NCBI GenBank assembly: GCA_016722655.1
Contig: JADKIR010000004.1
Location: 2,232,001 to 2,296,000, forward strand
DNA: 64,000 bases
Origin: Cytophagaceae bacterium
GTDB taxonomy: Bacteria > Bacteroidota > Bacteroidia > Cytophagales > Spirosomataceae
Direction of reading: 5' to 3'
Shown here: positions 10,021-18,218 of the stretch, one piece after another
Layout of the letters: each line of letters begins with the position of its first letter
Numbering within the stretch: position 1 is the first letter of the stretch
The notes under the pieces: model-generated
The model's database searches: none
Told to the model about the DNA's origin: nothing
Seen by the model: the letters and a program-made list of their open reading frames with translations, nothing else
Made by a program: the position numbers and the translations under genes

Positions 10021-10635
10021 ATGGAACATTTACTTGGAATGTTTATAAAATCGATTTTTATTGAAAATGCCATATTTGCATTTTTCTTAGGAATGTGCTC
10101 GTACTTGGCGGTTTCAAAAAAAATAAAAACAGCGGCTGGTTTGGGTGTAGCAGTAATTTTTGTAATGGTGCTAACTACCCCGCTTAATTACCTTATATTA
10201 ACCTATATGCTTAAAGAGGGAGCCCTCGGTTGGATACATCCTTCATTGGCAACAGTCGACCTTACTTTTCTAGCATTTATTTTGTTTATCAGTACCATAG
10301 CTGGAGCAGTTCAGTTGGTAGAGATGATTGTTGAGAAATTCTCACCCGCTCTTTACAGCTCTTTAGGTATTTTCCTTCCTTTGATTACAGTGAACTGCTC
10401 GATTTTAGGTGCTTCACTTTTTATGCAGGAACGTGAATATAATTTTTCTGAAACATTAGTGTTTTCAACTGGTACCGGTATTGGCTTTTTCTTATCGATT
10501 GTTTTATTAGCTTCTATCAGAGAGAGATTGAGATATTCTAAAGTTCCTGAACCTCTCCAAGGTTTGGGTATAGCAATGATAATAACCGGGCTAATGGCCA
10601 TGGCATTTTTAAGTTTTTCCGGCATCAAACTTTAA
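10021..10635 (+). CDS. nqrE: Na+-translocating NADH:quinone reductase subunit E
   Basis: NqrE is the second six-helix subunit of the NqrD/E pair. Residues 1-30 (LLGMFIKSIFIENAIFAFFLGMCSYLAVS) include the conserved FIENAIFAFFLGMCSYLAVSK segment with its cysteine, and a second conserved cysteine lies in LPLITVNCSILGASLFMQER near 118-137. Length (204) is normal. It sits between nqrD and nqrF with gaps of 8 and 3 bp. Confidence 0.97.
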   Translation: MEHLLGMFIKSIFIENAIFAFFLGMCSYLAVSKKIKTAAGLGVAVIFVMVLTTPLNYLILTYMLKEGALGWIHPSLATVDLTFLAFILFISTIAGAVQLVEMIVEKFSPALYSSLGIFLPLITVNCSILGASLFMQEREYNFSETLVFSTGTGIGFFLSIVLLASIRERLRYSKVPEPLQGLGIAMIITGLMAMAFLSFSGIKL

Positions 10636-10638
10636 TTT

Positions 10639-11952
10639 TTGACAGAGATGATCCCTATTTTAGCCAGCAGTATAGTAGTATTTATTTTAGTAGTATTATT
10701 ATTTGTTTTCTTAATAATTCAGGCAAAAGAAAAATTATTACCCCAAAAAGACGTAACAATCGTAATCAATGGGCAAACAGAAAATCCAATAGTTGTAAAA
10801 CAAGGAGATTCCTTACTTTCGACTTTGGCATCTCAAAACTTGTTTTTGCCTTCAGCTTGTGGTGGGGGTGGTACTTGTGCCATGTGTAAATGTAATGTGC
10901 TTTCAGGCGGTGGTGATGTATTACCAACAGAAACCAACCACCTTAATCGTAAGCAGGTTGCCGAGCACATGAGATTGGCTTGCCAGGTGAAGGTGAAAGA
11001 AGACATGGAGATTGAGATTCCTCACGAAGTGTTTGGTGTGAAAAAGTGGGAATGTGAAGTTACATCCAATTACAATGTGGCCACCTTTATCAAAGAATTT
11101 GAAGTTAAGCTGCCTGAAGGAGAAACCCTCGATTTTCAAGCCGGAGGATATATTCAAATTGACGTACCTGAGATTAAAGTTGATTATAAAAATATTGATA
11201 TTACCGCCCATCCTTCTTATCATGATTCCCCTGATAAATTTAAAGGAGACTGGGATCATTTTAAGCTTTGGGATTTGAAAATGGTTAATGAAGAGCCTGT
11301 ATTCAGGGCATACTCTATGGCCAATCACCCGGCTGAAGGAAATATCGTAAAACTAACCATCAGGATTGCTACTCCGCCATTTGATAAAGTAAAAGGTGGC
11401 TGGGCCGATGTAAATCCCGGGATTTGTTCAAGTTATATTTTTAGCAGGAAACCTGGCGACAAAGTGACCATCTCAGGTCCATTTGGTGAATTCTTTATCA
11501 AAGACACAGGCAAAGAGATGCTCTATGTGGGTGGAGGTGCCGGTATGGCTCCAATGCGTTCGCATTTGTTCCATTTGTTCCATACTTTAAAAACAAACCG
11601 CAAGGTTACGTTTTTCTATGGAGGCCGTACCAAAAAAGAACTTTTCTTTATCGAAGAATTCAGAGAAATTGAAAAACAATTCCCTAATTTCAGATTTGTT
11701 GTAGCTTTGGATAGTCCTCAGCCTGAAGACAATTGGGTACTTAAAAGTGATATTGACGACCCTAAAGGAGACGGATTCAAGGGTTTTGTTCACAATGTAG
11801 TTATTGATGAATACCTGAAAAAACATAAAAGTCCTGAAGATTTAGAAGTGTATTTCTGCGGACCTCCAATGATGAACCAGTCAGTAATTAAAATGTGTGA
11901 TGATTGGGGTATTCCAAAAGAAAGTGTATTCTTTGACGATTTTGGAGGATGA
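10639..11952 (+). CDS. nqrF: Na+-translocating NADH:quinone reductase subunit F (NADH-oxidising flavoprotein)
   Basis: NqrF is the entry point for NADH electrons. It has one N-terminal membrane helix (about residues 5-27), a [2Fe-2S] ferredoxin domain with Cys74, Cys80, Cys83 and Cys115, and a ferredoxin-reductase-like FAD/NADH domain. FAD is contacted by RAYSMANHP (about 223-231), and NADH binding is marked by GGGAGMAPMRSH and the C-terminal CGPPMMN block. The reading frame opens with a TTG at 10639, 3 bp after nqrE; an ATG three codons later (10648) is an equally possible start and makes no difference to the domains. The stop overlaps the apbE ATG (ATGA). Confidence 0.96.
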   Translation: MTEMIPILASSIVVFILVVLLFVFLIIQAKEKLLPQKDVTIVINGQTENPIVVKQGDSLLSTLASQNLFLPSACGGGGTCAMCKCNVLSGGGDVLPTETNHLNRKQVAEHMRLACQVKVKEDMEIEIPHEVFGVKKWECEVTSNYNVATFIKEFEVKLPEGETLDFQAGGYIQIDVPEIKVDYKNIDITAHPSYHDSPDKFKGDWDHFKLWDLKMVNEEPVFRAYSMANHPAEGNIVKLTIRIATPPFDKVKGGWADVNPGICSSYIFSRKPGDKVTISGPFGEFFIKDTGKEMLYVGGGAGMAPMRSHLFHLFHTLKTNRKVTFFYGGRTKKELFFIEEFREIEKQFPNFRFVVALDSPQPEDNWVLKSDIDDPKGDGFKGFVHNVVIDEYLKKHKSPEDLEVYFCGPPMMNQSVIKMCDDWGIPKESVFFDDFGG

Positions 11953-12929
11953 GAAATTTCCTGATTTTAGTTCTGTTAGGTGTAAGTCTTTTTGGATGCA
12001 AACCTACAGGTGAATATGTCGGTCTTAGCGGACAGGCTCAGGGAACCAGTTTTGCAATTACATTTGAGGCTATCGATGATGCTGATTATTCAGCAGAGGT
12101 CGATAGCCTCTTTCGTTTTATCGACAAAAGTATGTCTCTGTGGGATTCTACTTCTTTGATTTCAAAAATTAACCGAAACGATTTTAGTGAACCCATTGAT
12201 AGCCATTTCAAAAATGTTTTGGAAGCTTCTTTAAGGGTCGAGAAGGAAACAGAAGGTTATTTTAATGTTACGGTTGGGCCATTGGTTAAAGCCTGGGGTT
12301 TTGTGACTAAAAAAAATATGCCCGCACCTTCAGATGCTCAGGTTGACAGCCTGAAAGCGTTGATTGGAAAAGTTGGGATAGATTCAAACGGAAAGTTTTT
12401 TAAGGATAAACCCAATTTACAAATTGATTTTAATGCTATAGCTCAAGGCTACACCGTAGATGTGATTGCCCGATTTTTAGAGTCAAAAGGCATAAAAAAT
12501 TATTTAGTTGAAATCGGAGGAGAGGTTTATGGTAAAGGTAAAAACCGGGAAGGTAAATTCTGGAAAGTAGGTATTGAAAAACCTGAAGAAGACAGACAGG
12601 GAATTGCCTCGGTTGTTAACTTAAAAAATAGAGCTTTGGCTACTTCCGGCAGTTACAGAAAATTTTTTATTAAAGATGGCAAAAAGTTTTCCCATGCAGT
12701 TGATCCACATACCGGGTATCCTGTACAACATAATCTGTTAAGTATTTCGGTTTTGGCCGATAATTGTACCGACGCCGACGCTTATGCAACGGCTTTGCTA
12801 GTGATGGGTTTGGAAAAAGCACAAAAGTTTGCTGAGGCTAAAGGAATTGATTTCTTTGCCATCTATGATCAAAATGGCAAAAACAAGTATTATTCTACAT
12901 CAGGATTTAAGAAAGTAATAGAAGAATAA
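11949..12929 (+). CDS. apbE: FAD:protein FMN transferase ApbE (NQR flavinylation)
   Basis: ApbE cleaves FAD and transfers FMN to the threonine of SGAT-type motifs in NqrB and NqrC, in the periplasm and with Mg2+. The N-terminus is a lipoprotein signal with lipobox LFGC (Cys17), so the enzyme is membrane-anchored. Family motifs are DFNAIAQGYTVDVI near residues 163-176, LVEIGGEVYGKG near 185-196, HAVDPHTGYPV near 253-263 and the Mg2+-binding DADAYATAL block near 277-285. It overlaps nqrF by 4 bp, so it is produced with its substrates. Length (326) is usual. Confidence 0.96.
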   Translation: MRNFLILVLLGVSLFGCKPTGEYVGLSGQAQGTSFAITFEAIDDADYSAEVDSLFRFIDKSMSLWDSTSLISKINRNDFSEPIDSHFKNVLEASLRVEKETEGYFNVTVGPLVKAWGFVTKKNMPAPSDAQVDSLKALIGKVGIDSNGKFFKDKPNLQIDFNAIAQGYTVDVIARFLESKGIKNYLVEIGGEVYGKGKNREGKFWKVGIEKPEEDRQGIASVVNLKNRALATSGSYRKFFIKDGKKFSHAVDPHTGYPVQHNLLSISVLADNCTDADAYATALLVMGLEKAQKFAEAKGIDFFAIYDQNGKNKYYSTSGFKKVIEE

Positions 12930-12960
12930 GTCGTTTCTCGTTTGGACATGAAACGACTTA
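12927..12960. terminator. Bidirectional hairpin between apbE and nqrM
   Basis: A perfect 11-bp inverted repeat (12927-12937 with 12950-12960, loop 12 bases) begins at the apbE stop codon and ends next to the converging nqrM gene. A T-rich tract follows on the plus strand. It could end transcription from both sides. Confidence 0.6.
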
Positions 12961-12967
12961 TTTATTA

Positions 12968-13183
12968 TTAATGATGATGATGTTTGTGTTTTTTATTTCT
13001 ATTCTCACAAGGTTCATTGGGATCCTTTCCACAAGAACAAGCAAGTCCTTCTTTTTCAAACAAGCCATTGTTGCTGGAGCAAGTACCTCTGAATTCGCCT
13101 TCCTTCACAAACAATACTCTAAGGCTAAACATAAAGAACGCCAACGCCACCAAAATCAGAGAAACAATCAAAACGGGAATCAT
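12968..13183 (-). CDS. nqrM: Probable NQR maturation protein NqrM (DUF539-like), His-rich tail
   Basis: A 71-residue protein with one N-terminal membrane helix (residues 2-26) and then a short domain with four cysteines (35, 49, 51, 59) in the arrangement RGTC...CSC...PCENR. This is the layout of NqrM (DUF539), which is needed for assembly of a working Na+-NQR, probably by delivering iron to the NqrD/NqrE site. The position beside nqr-apbE, in convergent orientation, strongly supports this. The last residues, HKHHHH, are an added histidine tail that could bind metal. General annotation would probably leave it as a hypothetical membrane protein. The helix, the four cysteines and the neighbourhood are seen; the iron-delivery role is taken from the family. 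Confidence 0.8.
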   Translation of the reverse strand: MIPVLIVSLILVALAFFMFSLRVLFVKEGEFRGTCSSNNGLFEKEGLACSCGKDPNEPCENRNKKHKHHHH

Positions 13184-13206
13184 ATCTATTTTTAATTTAA
13201 TTTTTT

Positions 13207-14094
13207 TTATATATCACAAATCTCAACACATCTTTTCAATGAAGCCAACATGCCGGCCTTATCTTTTGGGGTAGGAACAAACTCCTGACCTAAATATCCT
13301 TTGTAACCAGAGTCAATAATGGCCTTCACTACTGCAGGATAATAAATTTCCTGAGTATGATCAATTTCATTTCTGCCGGGCATACCACCGGTATGATAAT
13401 GATTTATGTATTTTCCATACTTTCTGATGTTACGAATATGGTCACCATGCATGCTTTGCATATGGAAAATATCATAAAGCAATTTGAACTTTTCAGAACC
13501 CACCATTTCACAAAGCGAGACTCCCCATTCAATATGGTCACACTGGTAATCTGGATGGGAATCTCTCGAACTAAGTAGCTCCATTGTAAGCATTACACCA
13601 TACTTTTCACAGGTCGGAATTATCCTTTTTATAACTTTGGCACAATTTATCATTCCCACATAATCACTCATCCCGTTTCGGTTACCTGAGAAACAAATCA
13701 GGTTATAAACCCCGTTTGCTGCTGCTTCCGGAATTAATTTTTCATATAAATCAACCAGAGCATCGTGGTTTTTTGGGTTGTTGAAAAAATTATGTAAACC
13801 CATGCCATTCGGCCAATCTCCCCATCCAATCGCTGCCGTAAGACCGTAGGTTTTCAAAATTGGCCATTCTTTTGGGCCTGTAAGCTCAATGGAAGCCATT
13901 CCAATATCTTTTACACCCTGACACAATTCTTCAAATGGTATAGAGCCGTAACACCATCTGCACACTGAATGCTTGATGTTGCTTTTCAGTTTAATGGTAT
14001 TTTGTGAAAAACCTTCCTTAACTCCAATCAAAGAAGCAGTTGAAACCACTCCAATCGTCTTTAATAACTCTCTTCTACTTTTTTTGTTGTTCAT
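13207..14094 (-). CDS. Tat-exported sugar isomerase/epimerase, hydroxypyruvate-isomerase-like
   Basis: An AP-endonuclease-2-type TIM barrel similar to hydroxypyruvate isomerase. Metal-binding positions are visible in TMELLSSRDSHP (Glu), LLYDIFHMQSMHGD (Asp and His) and GYLGQEFVPT (Glu near the C-terminus). I place the start at the ATG at 14094, because it begins MNNKKSRRELLKTIGV, a twin-arginine signal peptide; an upstream in-frame start at 14157 would add 21 unlikely residues. The mature enzyme (about 265 residues) would be periplasmic. Its substrate is not evident. It is separated from nqrM by 23 bp on the same strand, but a functional link is not implied. Confidence 0.85.
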   Translation of the reverse strand: MNNKKSRRELLKTIGVVSTASLIGVKEGFSQNTIKLKSNIKHSVCRWCYGSIPFEELCQGVKDIGMASIELTGPKEWPILKTYGLTAAIGWGDWPNGMGLHNFFNNPKNHDALVDLYEKLIPEAAANGVYNLICFSGNRNGMSDYVGMINCAKVIKRIIPTCEKYGVMLTMELLSSRDSHPDYQCDHIEWGVSLCEMVGSEKFKLLYDIFHMQSMHGDHIRNIRKYGKYINHYHTGGMPGRNEIDHTQEIYYPAVVKAIIDSGYKGYLGQEFVPTPKDKAGMLASLKRCVEICDI

Positions 14095-14283
14095 ATTCAG
14101 GGTTGAATTTTTGAGTAATAATACCCAAAAAATATCAATTCTAAAAAGTAAGGCCAATAATAAAAAAAAGGTTTTGCACTTTCTGTGACAACAATACCTT
14201 TTGATTGGTAAAATAATTTCAAATTTCGCAAATTATACCATTAGTTTTTGTGTTTGCAGCTATGATTTTTCTCATATATAAAT

Positions 14284-14291
14284 TATCTTTG
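14284..14291 (+). promoter_or_regulatory. -7 box before the hemerythrin gene
   Basis: TATCTTTG fits the Bacteroidota TAnnTTTG box and lies 44 bp before the ATG at 14336. No convincing -33 TTG at the right spacing was found. Confidence 0.35.
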
Positions 14292-14335
14292 ATAAAAGAG
14301 ATTTGTAGCTCTAATAATTTTAAATACTGATTGAT

Positions 14336-15052
14336 ATGGAAAGTAAAACTTTTGATGACTTGATTGAAACCAACAAAATGTATCAGTTGGTGACTGAAAG
14401 ACTGGAGGTAATTGACCCCGATGCTCAAAATCTTTACGCCAGATTTAACATGGAGGCAGAATTAATGGAGCTGATTCTTGATTTTTATAATCAGGAGGAC
14501 GATAATATTTCTTATCATAAACTTCATAAATTCTCTGCCGAGCAGGTATTGGCATATCTTCAGGCTTCACATAAATTGTACCTTTCAAAAAAACTCCCGG
14601 AAATTGAGCAGACAATGGTTCATATTTTCAATAAATACGGACAGACTCACTCCTTGCTTACTAGTCTAACCATATTTTTTAACGATTATAAAAATCGCCT
14701 TGTTGAACATATCAGAACCGAAGAAAGAGATTTCTTTCCATTTATAAAAAAACTAATTGCTGCTGAAAAAGGAGAAATGACTGATGATCAGACTAAGGAA
14801 TTGTTAAAAAGTAACTCAATTGAAGATTATAACGACAACCACGGTCCCATCGAAGATGATTTAAAAAATGTATCGGTTATAATTCAGGATTACTCCAAAA
14901 ATCAGGAGACACCATTGCCTTACCGTGTTTTTCTTAATCAAGTAGAGATATTTGAGATGGAACTCAGAAAACACGCTATTATTGAAGATCATGTGTTAGT
15001 GCCCATGGCCCGTGAAATGGAAAGAATATTAAAGCTAAGAGTAGCTGCTTGA
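14336..15052 (+). CDS. Hemerythrin HHE-domain protein (RIC/YtfE/ScdA-like)
   Basis: A 238-residue all-helical cytoplasmic protein with the diiron ligand pattern of hemerythrin-like repair proteins: His in the ASHKLYL helix near residue 79, LVEHIRTEERDFFPF near 122-136, NDNHGPIEDDL near 165-175, and the C-terminal HAIIEDHVLVP near 212-222. Proteins of this type (YtfE, ScdA) help repair iron-sulfur clusters after nitric oxide or oxidative damage, or act in related redox sensing. The N-terminal ScdA domain is not evident. It is monocistronic, and the converging neighbour ends 34 bp away. Confidence 0.85.
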   Translation: MESKTFDDLIETNKMYQLVTERLEVIDPDAQNLYARFNMEAELMELILDFYNQEDDNISYHKLHKFSAEQVLAYLQASHKLYLSKKLPEIEQTMVHIFNKYGQTHSLLTSLTIFFNDYKNRLVEHIRTEERDFFPFIKKLIAAEKGEMTDDQTKELLKSNSIEDYNDNHGPIEDDLKNVSVIIQDYSKNQETPLPYRVFLNQVEIFEMELRKHAIIEDHVLVPMAREMERILKLRVAA

Positions 15053-15085
15053 AAGCTATTTTATTTTAACCGGAATAAGAAGAGA

Positions 15086-16423
15086 TTATTTTTTTAGCTT
15101 CAATTTTAAAACATTTTCGGCTATTTTCTTGCCATTTTTATAGCCATTATCGCAGGAAAATTTATAATGGATTCCTCCATAAACTCTTGAATTGGAAGTC
15201 TCCTGACCGTAGGTTTCAAAATCACTGTATTTTCGGCTGGGCAATACGCCCAGATTAGTGATATCGTCAAATGCGTATTTTTTTCCAAAAGCATCTTCCA
15301 TTATAGAAACTACCGCACCGGCCGCTGTTGAATGCCCCGAAGCGTATTCAGGGAAAGGTGGTGTAGTTAGGATTGGTTTCCAGTTTTTGTCGAGAGCTTC
15401 ATTGATATAAGTCATTGGCCTCATCAAATTGTAGGTATATTTTCCTTTCCAACAAGCAATAAAAGCATCATTTAAAGCCAATCCGGTTTTCAAATACACA
15501 ATTGCTACTTCGTCAAGTTTTGCTTTTTTACTTTTTAGAATATTCTTTACCACATTAAAATGATGACCAGGAGGGGTAACAGACCCGGTTCCGTCTTCAA
15601 AAAATGCGGCTATGGCTTTTTGTTCTGTAGTGAGTTTTTGCGAAGTTTCATATACATTTTTTGCTTCTTTGAAAAAATCAGAAGACTTTTCATATGAAAA
15701 AGAAACGGGTAAATCTAAATAATCAGATACGTTTTCTTTAACCATCGGCCTGTTTTTTCCCCAAAATGGCAGTAATGGTATTTTTTGTGAACTGGTAGGT
15801 TTCCAATACCCTATTCCGGTTGCCACCACATAACCCGAAGGATAATTGCTCAAATGCCCTGTTGCTCCTCCGTCTTTTTTAGCGTATTCGAGTATCCCGG
15901 AAGCAATAGAGGCTCCCAGTTTTACAGAATTGTCGATAACGGTATTAGTAATGCCAACCTTTAGCTTGTTTTCGTACAAGGTTTTTAAAGAGTCTATTTT
16001 TGCTTTGTTTTTATCGCTGGCTGTGATATATAACTCTTTGAGTACGGTATATTGAGCAGTACTTGCTACCATTGGCCAATTGTATTCTTTCCCGGAGGTG
16101 TCAGCTATAGTCAAACTTGTAAGGCCATTGAGTTGACCATTTAAGGTATTGTAGTTTTTCATGCCATAAACCACGCTTTCGTATAAAGCCAATGAATGGT
16201 AACCCAATGCTCTGGCCGCTACGGGAGGAGTAAATCCCGGAGTAGATTTTATTAAAAACAAATGCATGTCAAGCCAATCAGATGCTACTACACTTTCATA
16301 ATTTGATGCAGGAGCCGATAAGCTGTTTTTTGGGACCGGAATAACTTCTTCCTTATCTTTTTTACAAGAAAAAAACAAAAGGCTTGAAAGTCCAATTAAC
16401 AATATTTTAAGAATAATCCTCAA
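15086..16423 (-). CDS. Vanadium-haloperoxidase/PAP2-family lipoprotein
   Basis: The 445-residue protein has a lipoprotein signal (lipobox FFSC, Cys20) and the C-terminal PAP2/vanadium-haloperoxidase motifs in order: KYTYNLMRP (Lys/Arg-Pro), ASGHSTAAG (acid-base His) and SRVYGGIHYKFSCD (ligand His with a following Asp). A VTPPGHH segment precedes these, as in bacterial haloperoxidase-like proteins. Family members either phosphorylate/dephosphorylate small substrates or, with vanadate, oxidise halides; the motifs do not decide between these. It would be anchored in the cell envelope. A second, more divergent copy lies at 32722-34260. No operon partner is evident here. Confidence 0.85.
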   Translation of the reverse strand: MRIILKILLIGLSSLLFFSCKKDKEEVIPVPKNSLSAPASNYESVVASDWLDMHLFLIKSTPGFTPPVAARALGYHSLALYESVVYGMKNYNTLNGQLNGLTSLTIADTSGKEYNWPMVASTAQYTVLKELYITASDKNKAKIDSLKTLYENKLKVGITNTVIDNSVKLGASIASGILEYAKKDGGATGHLSNYPSGYVVATGIGYWKPTSSQKIPLLPFWGKNRPMVKENVSDYLDLPVSFSYEKSSDFFKEAKNVYETSQKLTTEQKAIAAFFEDGTGSVTPPGHHFNVVKNILKSKKAKLDEVAIVYLKTGLALNDAFIACWKGKYTYNLMRPMTYINEALDKNWKPILTTPPFPEYASGHSTAAGAVVSIMEDAFGKKYAFDDITNLGVLPSRKYSDFETYGQETSNSRVYGGIHYKFSCDNGYKNGKKIAENVLKLKLKK

Positions 16424-16631
16424 TACGAATGCTTTTTATTCTTATGATGACAAAAATCTTGCCAATGATAAGCTTTGTGTGCCCTGAGAGTTTGTTTGAA
16501 AATCAGCTTGCAATTTTTAGATCGTGTTTTCTCAAAGAAATATTCAATTTTTTTAAATTATTTTTATATTTTTTTTGAAATTGATTTTTGCTTATCTATC
16601 TTGAAGCCAGTAATATTAACCTAAAACCGAT

Positions 16632-17066
16632 ATGCCTACATCTATCAAAAAAATACTTGAAAACAAAAACATAAAGAATGTATTGTCAGTAAATCCCGAA
16701 ACTACTGTATATGAAGCCCTTGAGGTGATGGCCCAATACAATGTCGGTGCTTTGCTCGTTATGGTTCAGGATGAGTTGGTAGGTATTTTTTCAGAACGTG
16801 ATTACGCCAGAAAAGGAATAATAAAAGGACGTAAAGCAAAGACAACTCCCATGACTGAGGTGATGACCAGCAATGTGTTTACAGTGGAATCAAAACTTAC
16901 TACCAGAGAATGTATGGAGCTTATGAGCCAGGGACGCTTCAGGCACTTGCCCGTTGTCGAAAACGGCCAGGTGATAGGTGTTTTGAGTGTAGGTGATATT
17001 GTGAATGAAATGCTGCAAGAGCAAAAACAACACATTAGCTTCCTTGAAAGCTATATTGCCTCTTAA
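16632..17066 (+). CDS. CBS-domain protein
   Basis: A 144-residue protein made of two CBS domains (about residues 10-65 and 75-135). Typical motifs are VYEALEVMAQYNVGALLVM, LVGIFSERDYARK, and RHLPVVENGQVIGVLSVGDIV. Stand-alone CBS pairs bind adenine nucleotides and regulate partner enzymes or channels; no partner is fused or adjacent in operon here. It converges on the TerC-like gene with a 22-bp gap. Confidence is high for the fold, low for any specific role. Confidence 0.92.
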   Translation: MPTSIKKILENKNIKNVLSVNPETTVYEALEVMAQYNVGALLVMVQDELVGIFSERDYARKGIIKGRKAKTTPMTEVMTSNVFTVESKLTTRECMELMSQGRFRHLPVVENGQVIGVLSVGDIVNEMLQEQKQHISFLESYIAS

Positions 17067-17088
17067 TTTAAACTTCCGGTAAGAGATT

Positions 17089-18156
17089 TTAAATTTCTTC
17101 AGTTTTTTTTGCAAAAATTATTGACGAGATAATACTTACTGTCAATATTACCAATATGACAATGAGGGAGTGCATGCTCGTAAATCCTATTTTTTCGAGC
17201 CATGTATGTGCCAGCATTTTGACACCTACATAAGTCAAAAGTACCCCCAGTCCGTATTTCAAATGATGAAACTTATCAATGATATTTACCAAAAGGAAAA
17301 ACATTGATCTAAGACCCATGATTGCGAACACATTGGAAAAGAATACGATATAAGGATCTTTAGTAATCGAGAATATCGCAGGGATAGAATCTACCGCAAA
17401 AATCACATCAGTAAAGGCTATTACCACGATTACAAGAAATAGCGGCGTAACAAAAAATCTGTTGTTTTTATATTTGTGTTTTATAATAAAATGGTCGGCA
17501 ACATATTTTTCGTAAACATTGAAATATTTGGAGACCAATTTTACAGCCACATGGTTTTTGGTATCTATTTCCTTTTCATCTTCATCTTTGGTAAAGAGGA
17601 TTTTTACCCCGGTATATACCAAAAAGCCTCCAAATATCAACAGTATCCATTCAAAACGCTGTATTAAAGTTGATCCCAGAAAAATAAACACAAAACGCAA
17701 AATAACTGAACCCAAAATACCCCAAACCAAAACTGTCTTGTAGTTTTTCTTAGGAACCCGGAAAGAGTTGAATATTAGTATGAATACGAAAATATTATCA
17801 ACCGAAAGTGATTTTTCAACCAGGTATCCTGTGATATATTCCAGCGACATATTGTTTTGGAAAAGTCTCAGGTTTTCGGCGTGATCAGTGCCTAATTTCA
17901 AAGATTTGTAATAGGTGTCTCTGACAGTTTGAAGGTGAGACGCATCGCTGATATCATGTACTAAATAGCCAAAGTGCTTAAGGAAAAAGAAAAACAGCAA
18001 GGAAATAGCCACCCAAACCACACTCCAAAAGGCAGCCTCTTTAAAGTTTACTATTTTGGCTTTCTTTCCGCTGAAAATTCCCAGATCAAAAAGGGTAACC
18101 AAAATCGTGAAAATTATGAATAATGTAAAGAATATAAATTCGTTTGAAAAATGCAT
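17089..18156 (-). CDS. TerC/Alx-family integral membrane protein
   Basis: A 355-residue protein with about nine membrane helices, including the family core FTDVIFAVDSIPAIFSITKDPYIVFFSNVFAIMGLRSMFFLL near residues 250-290. TerC/Alx proteins are implicated in manganese export and metal homeostasis or in loading metals onto secreted proteins. An acidic cytoplasmic loop (KDEDEKEID near residues 194-202) is visible. It follows dnaG on the same strand with a 62-bp gap. Confidence 0.92.
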   Translation of the reverse strand: MHFSNEFIFFTLFIIFTILVTLFDLGIFSGKKAKIVNFKEAAFWSVVWVAISLLFFFFLKHFGYLVHDISDASHLQTVRDTYYKSLKLGTDHAENLRLFQNNMSLEYITGYLVEKSLSVDNIFVFILIFNSFRVPKKNYKTVLVWGILGSVILRFVFIFLGSTLIQRFEWILLIFGGFLVYTGVKILFTKDEDEKEIDTKNHVAVKLVSKYFNVYEKYVADHFIIKHKYKNNRFFVTPLFLVIVVIAFTDVIFAVDSIPAIFSITKDPYIVFFSNVFAIMGLRSMFFLLVNIIDKFHHLKYGLGVLLTYVGVKMLAHTWLEKIGFTSMHSLIVILVILTVSIISSIIFAKKTEEI

Positions 18157-18218
18157 TAATATTGGTTTTTATAAATAATGTACACAAATGTAATGGGTAA
18201 TAAATTAAGGAAACAATG

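Noticed and set aside
12971..13195. Plus-strand frame with MMMMFVFFISIL-type start
   Set aside because: It is the reverse-strand shadow of the nqrM gene; the Met run is the complement of the His-tail codons.
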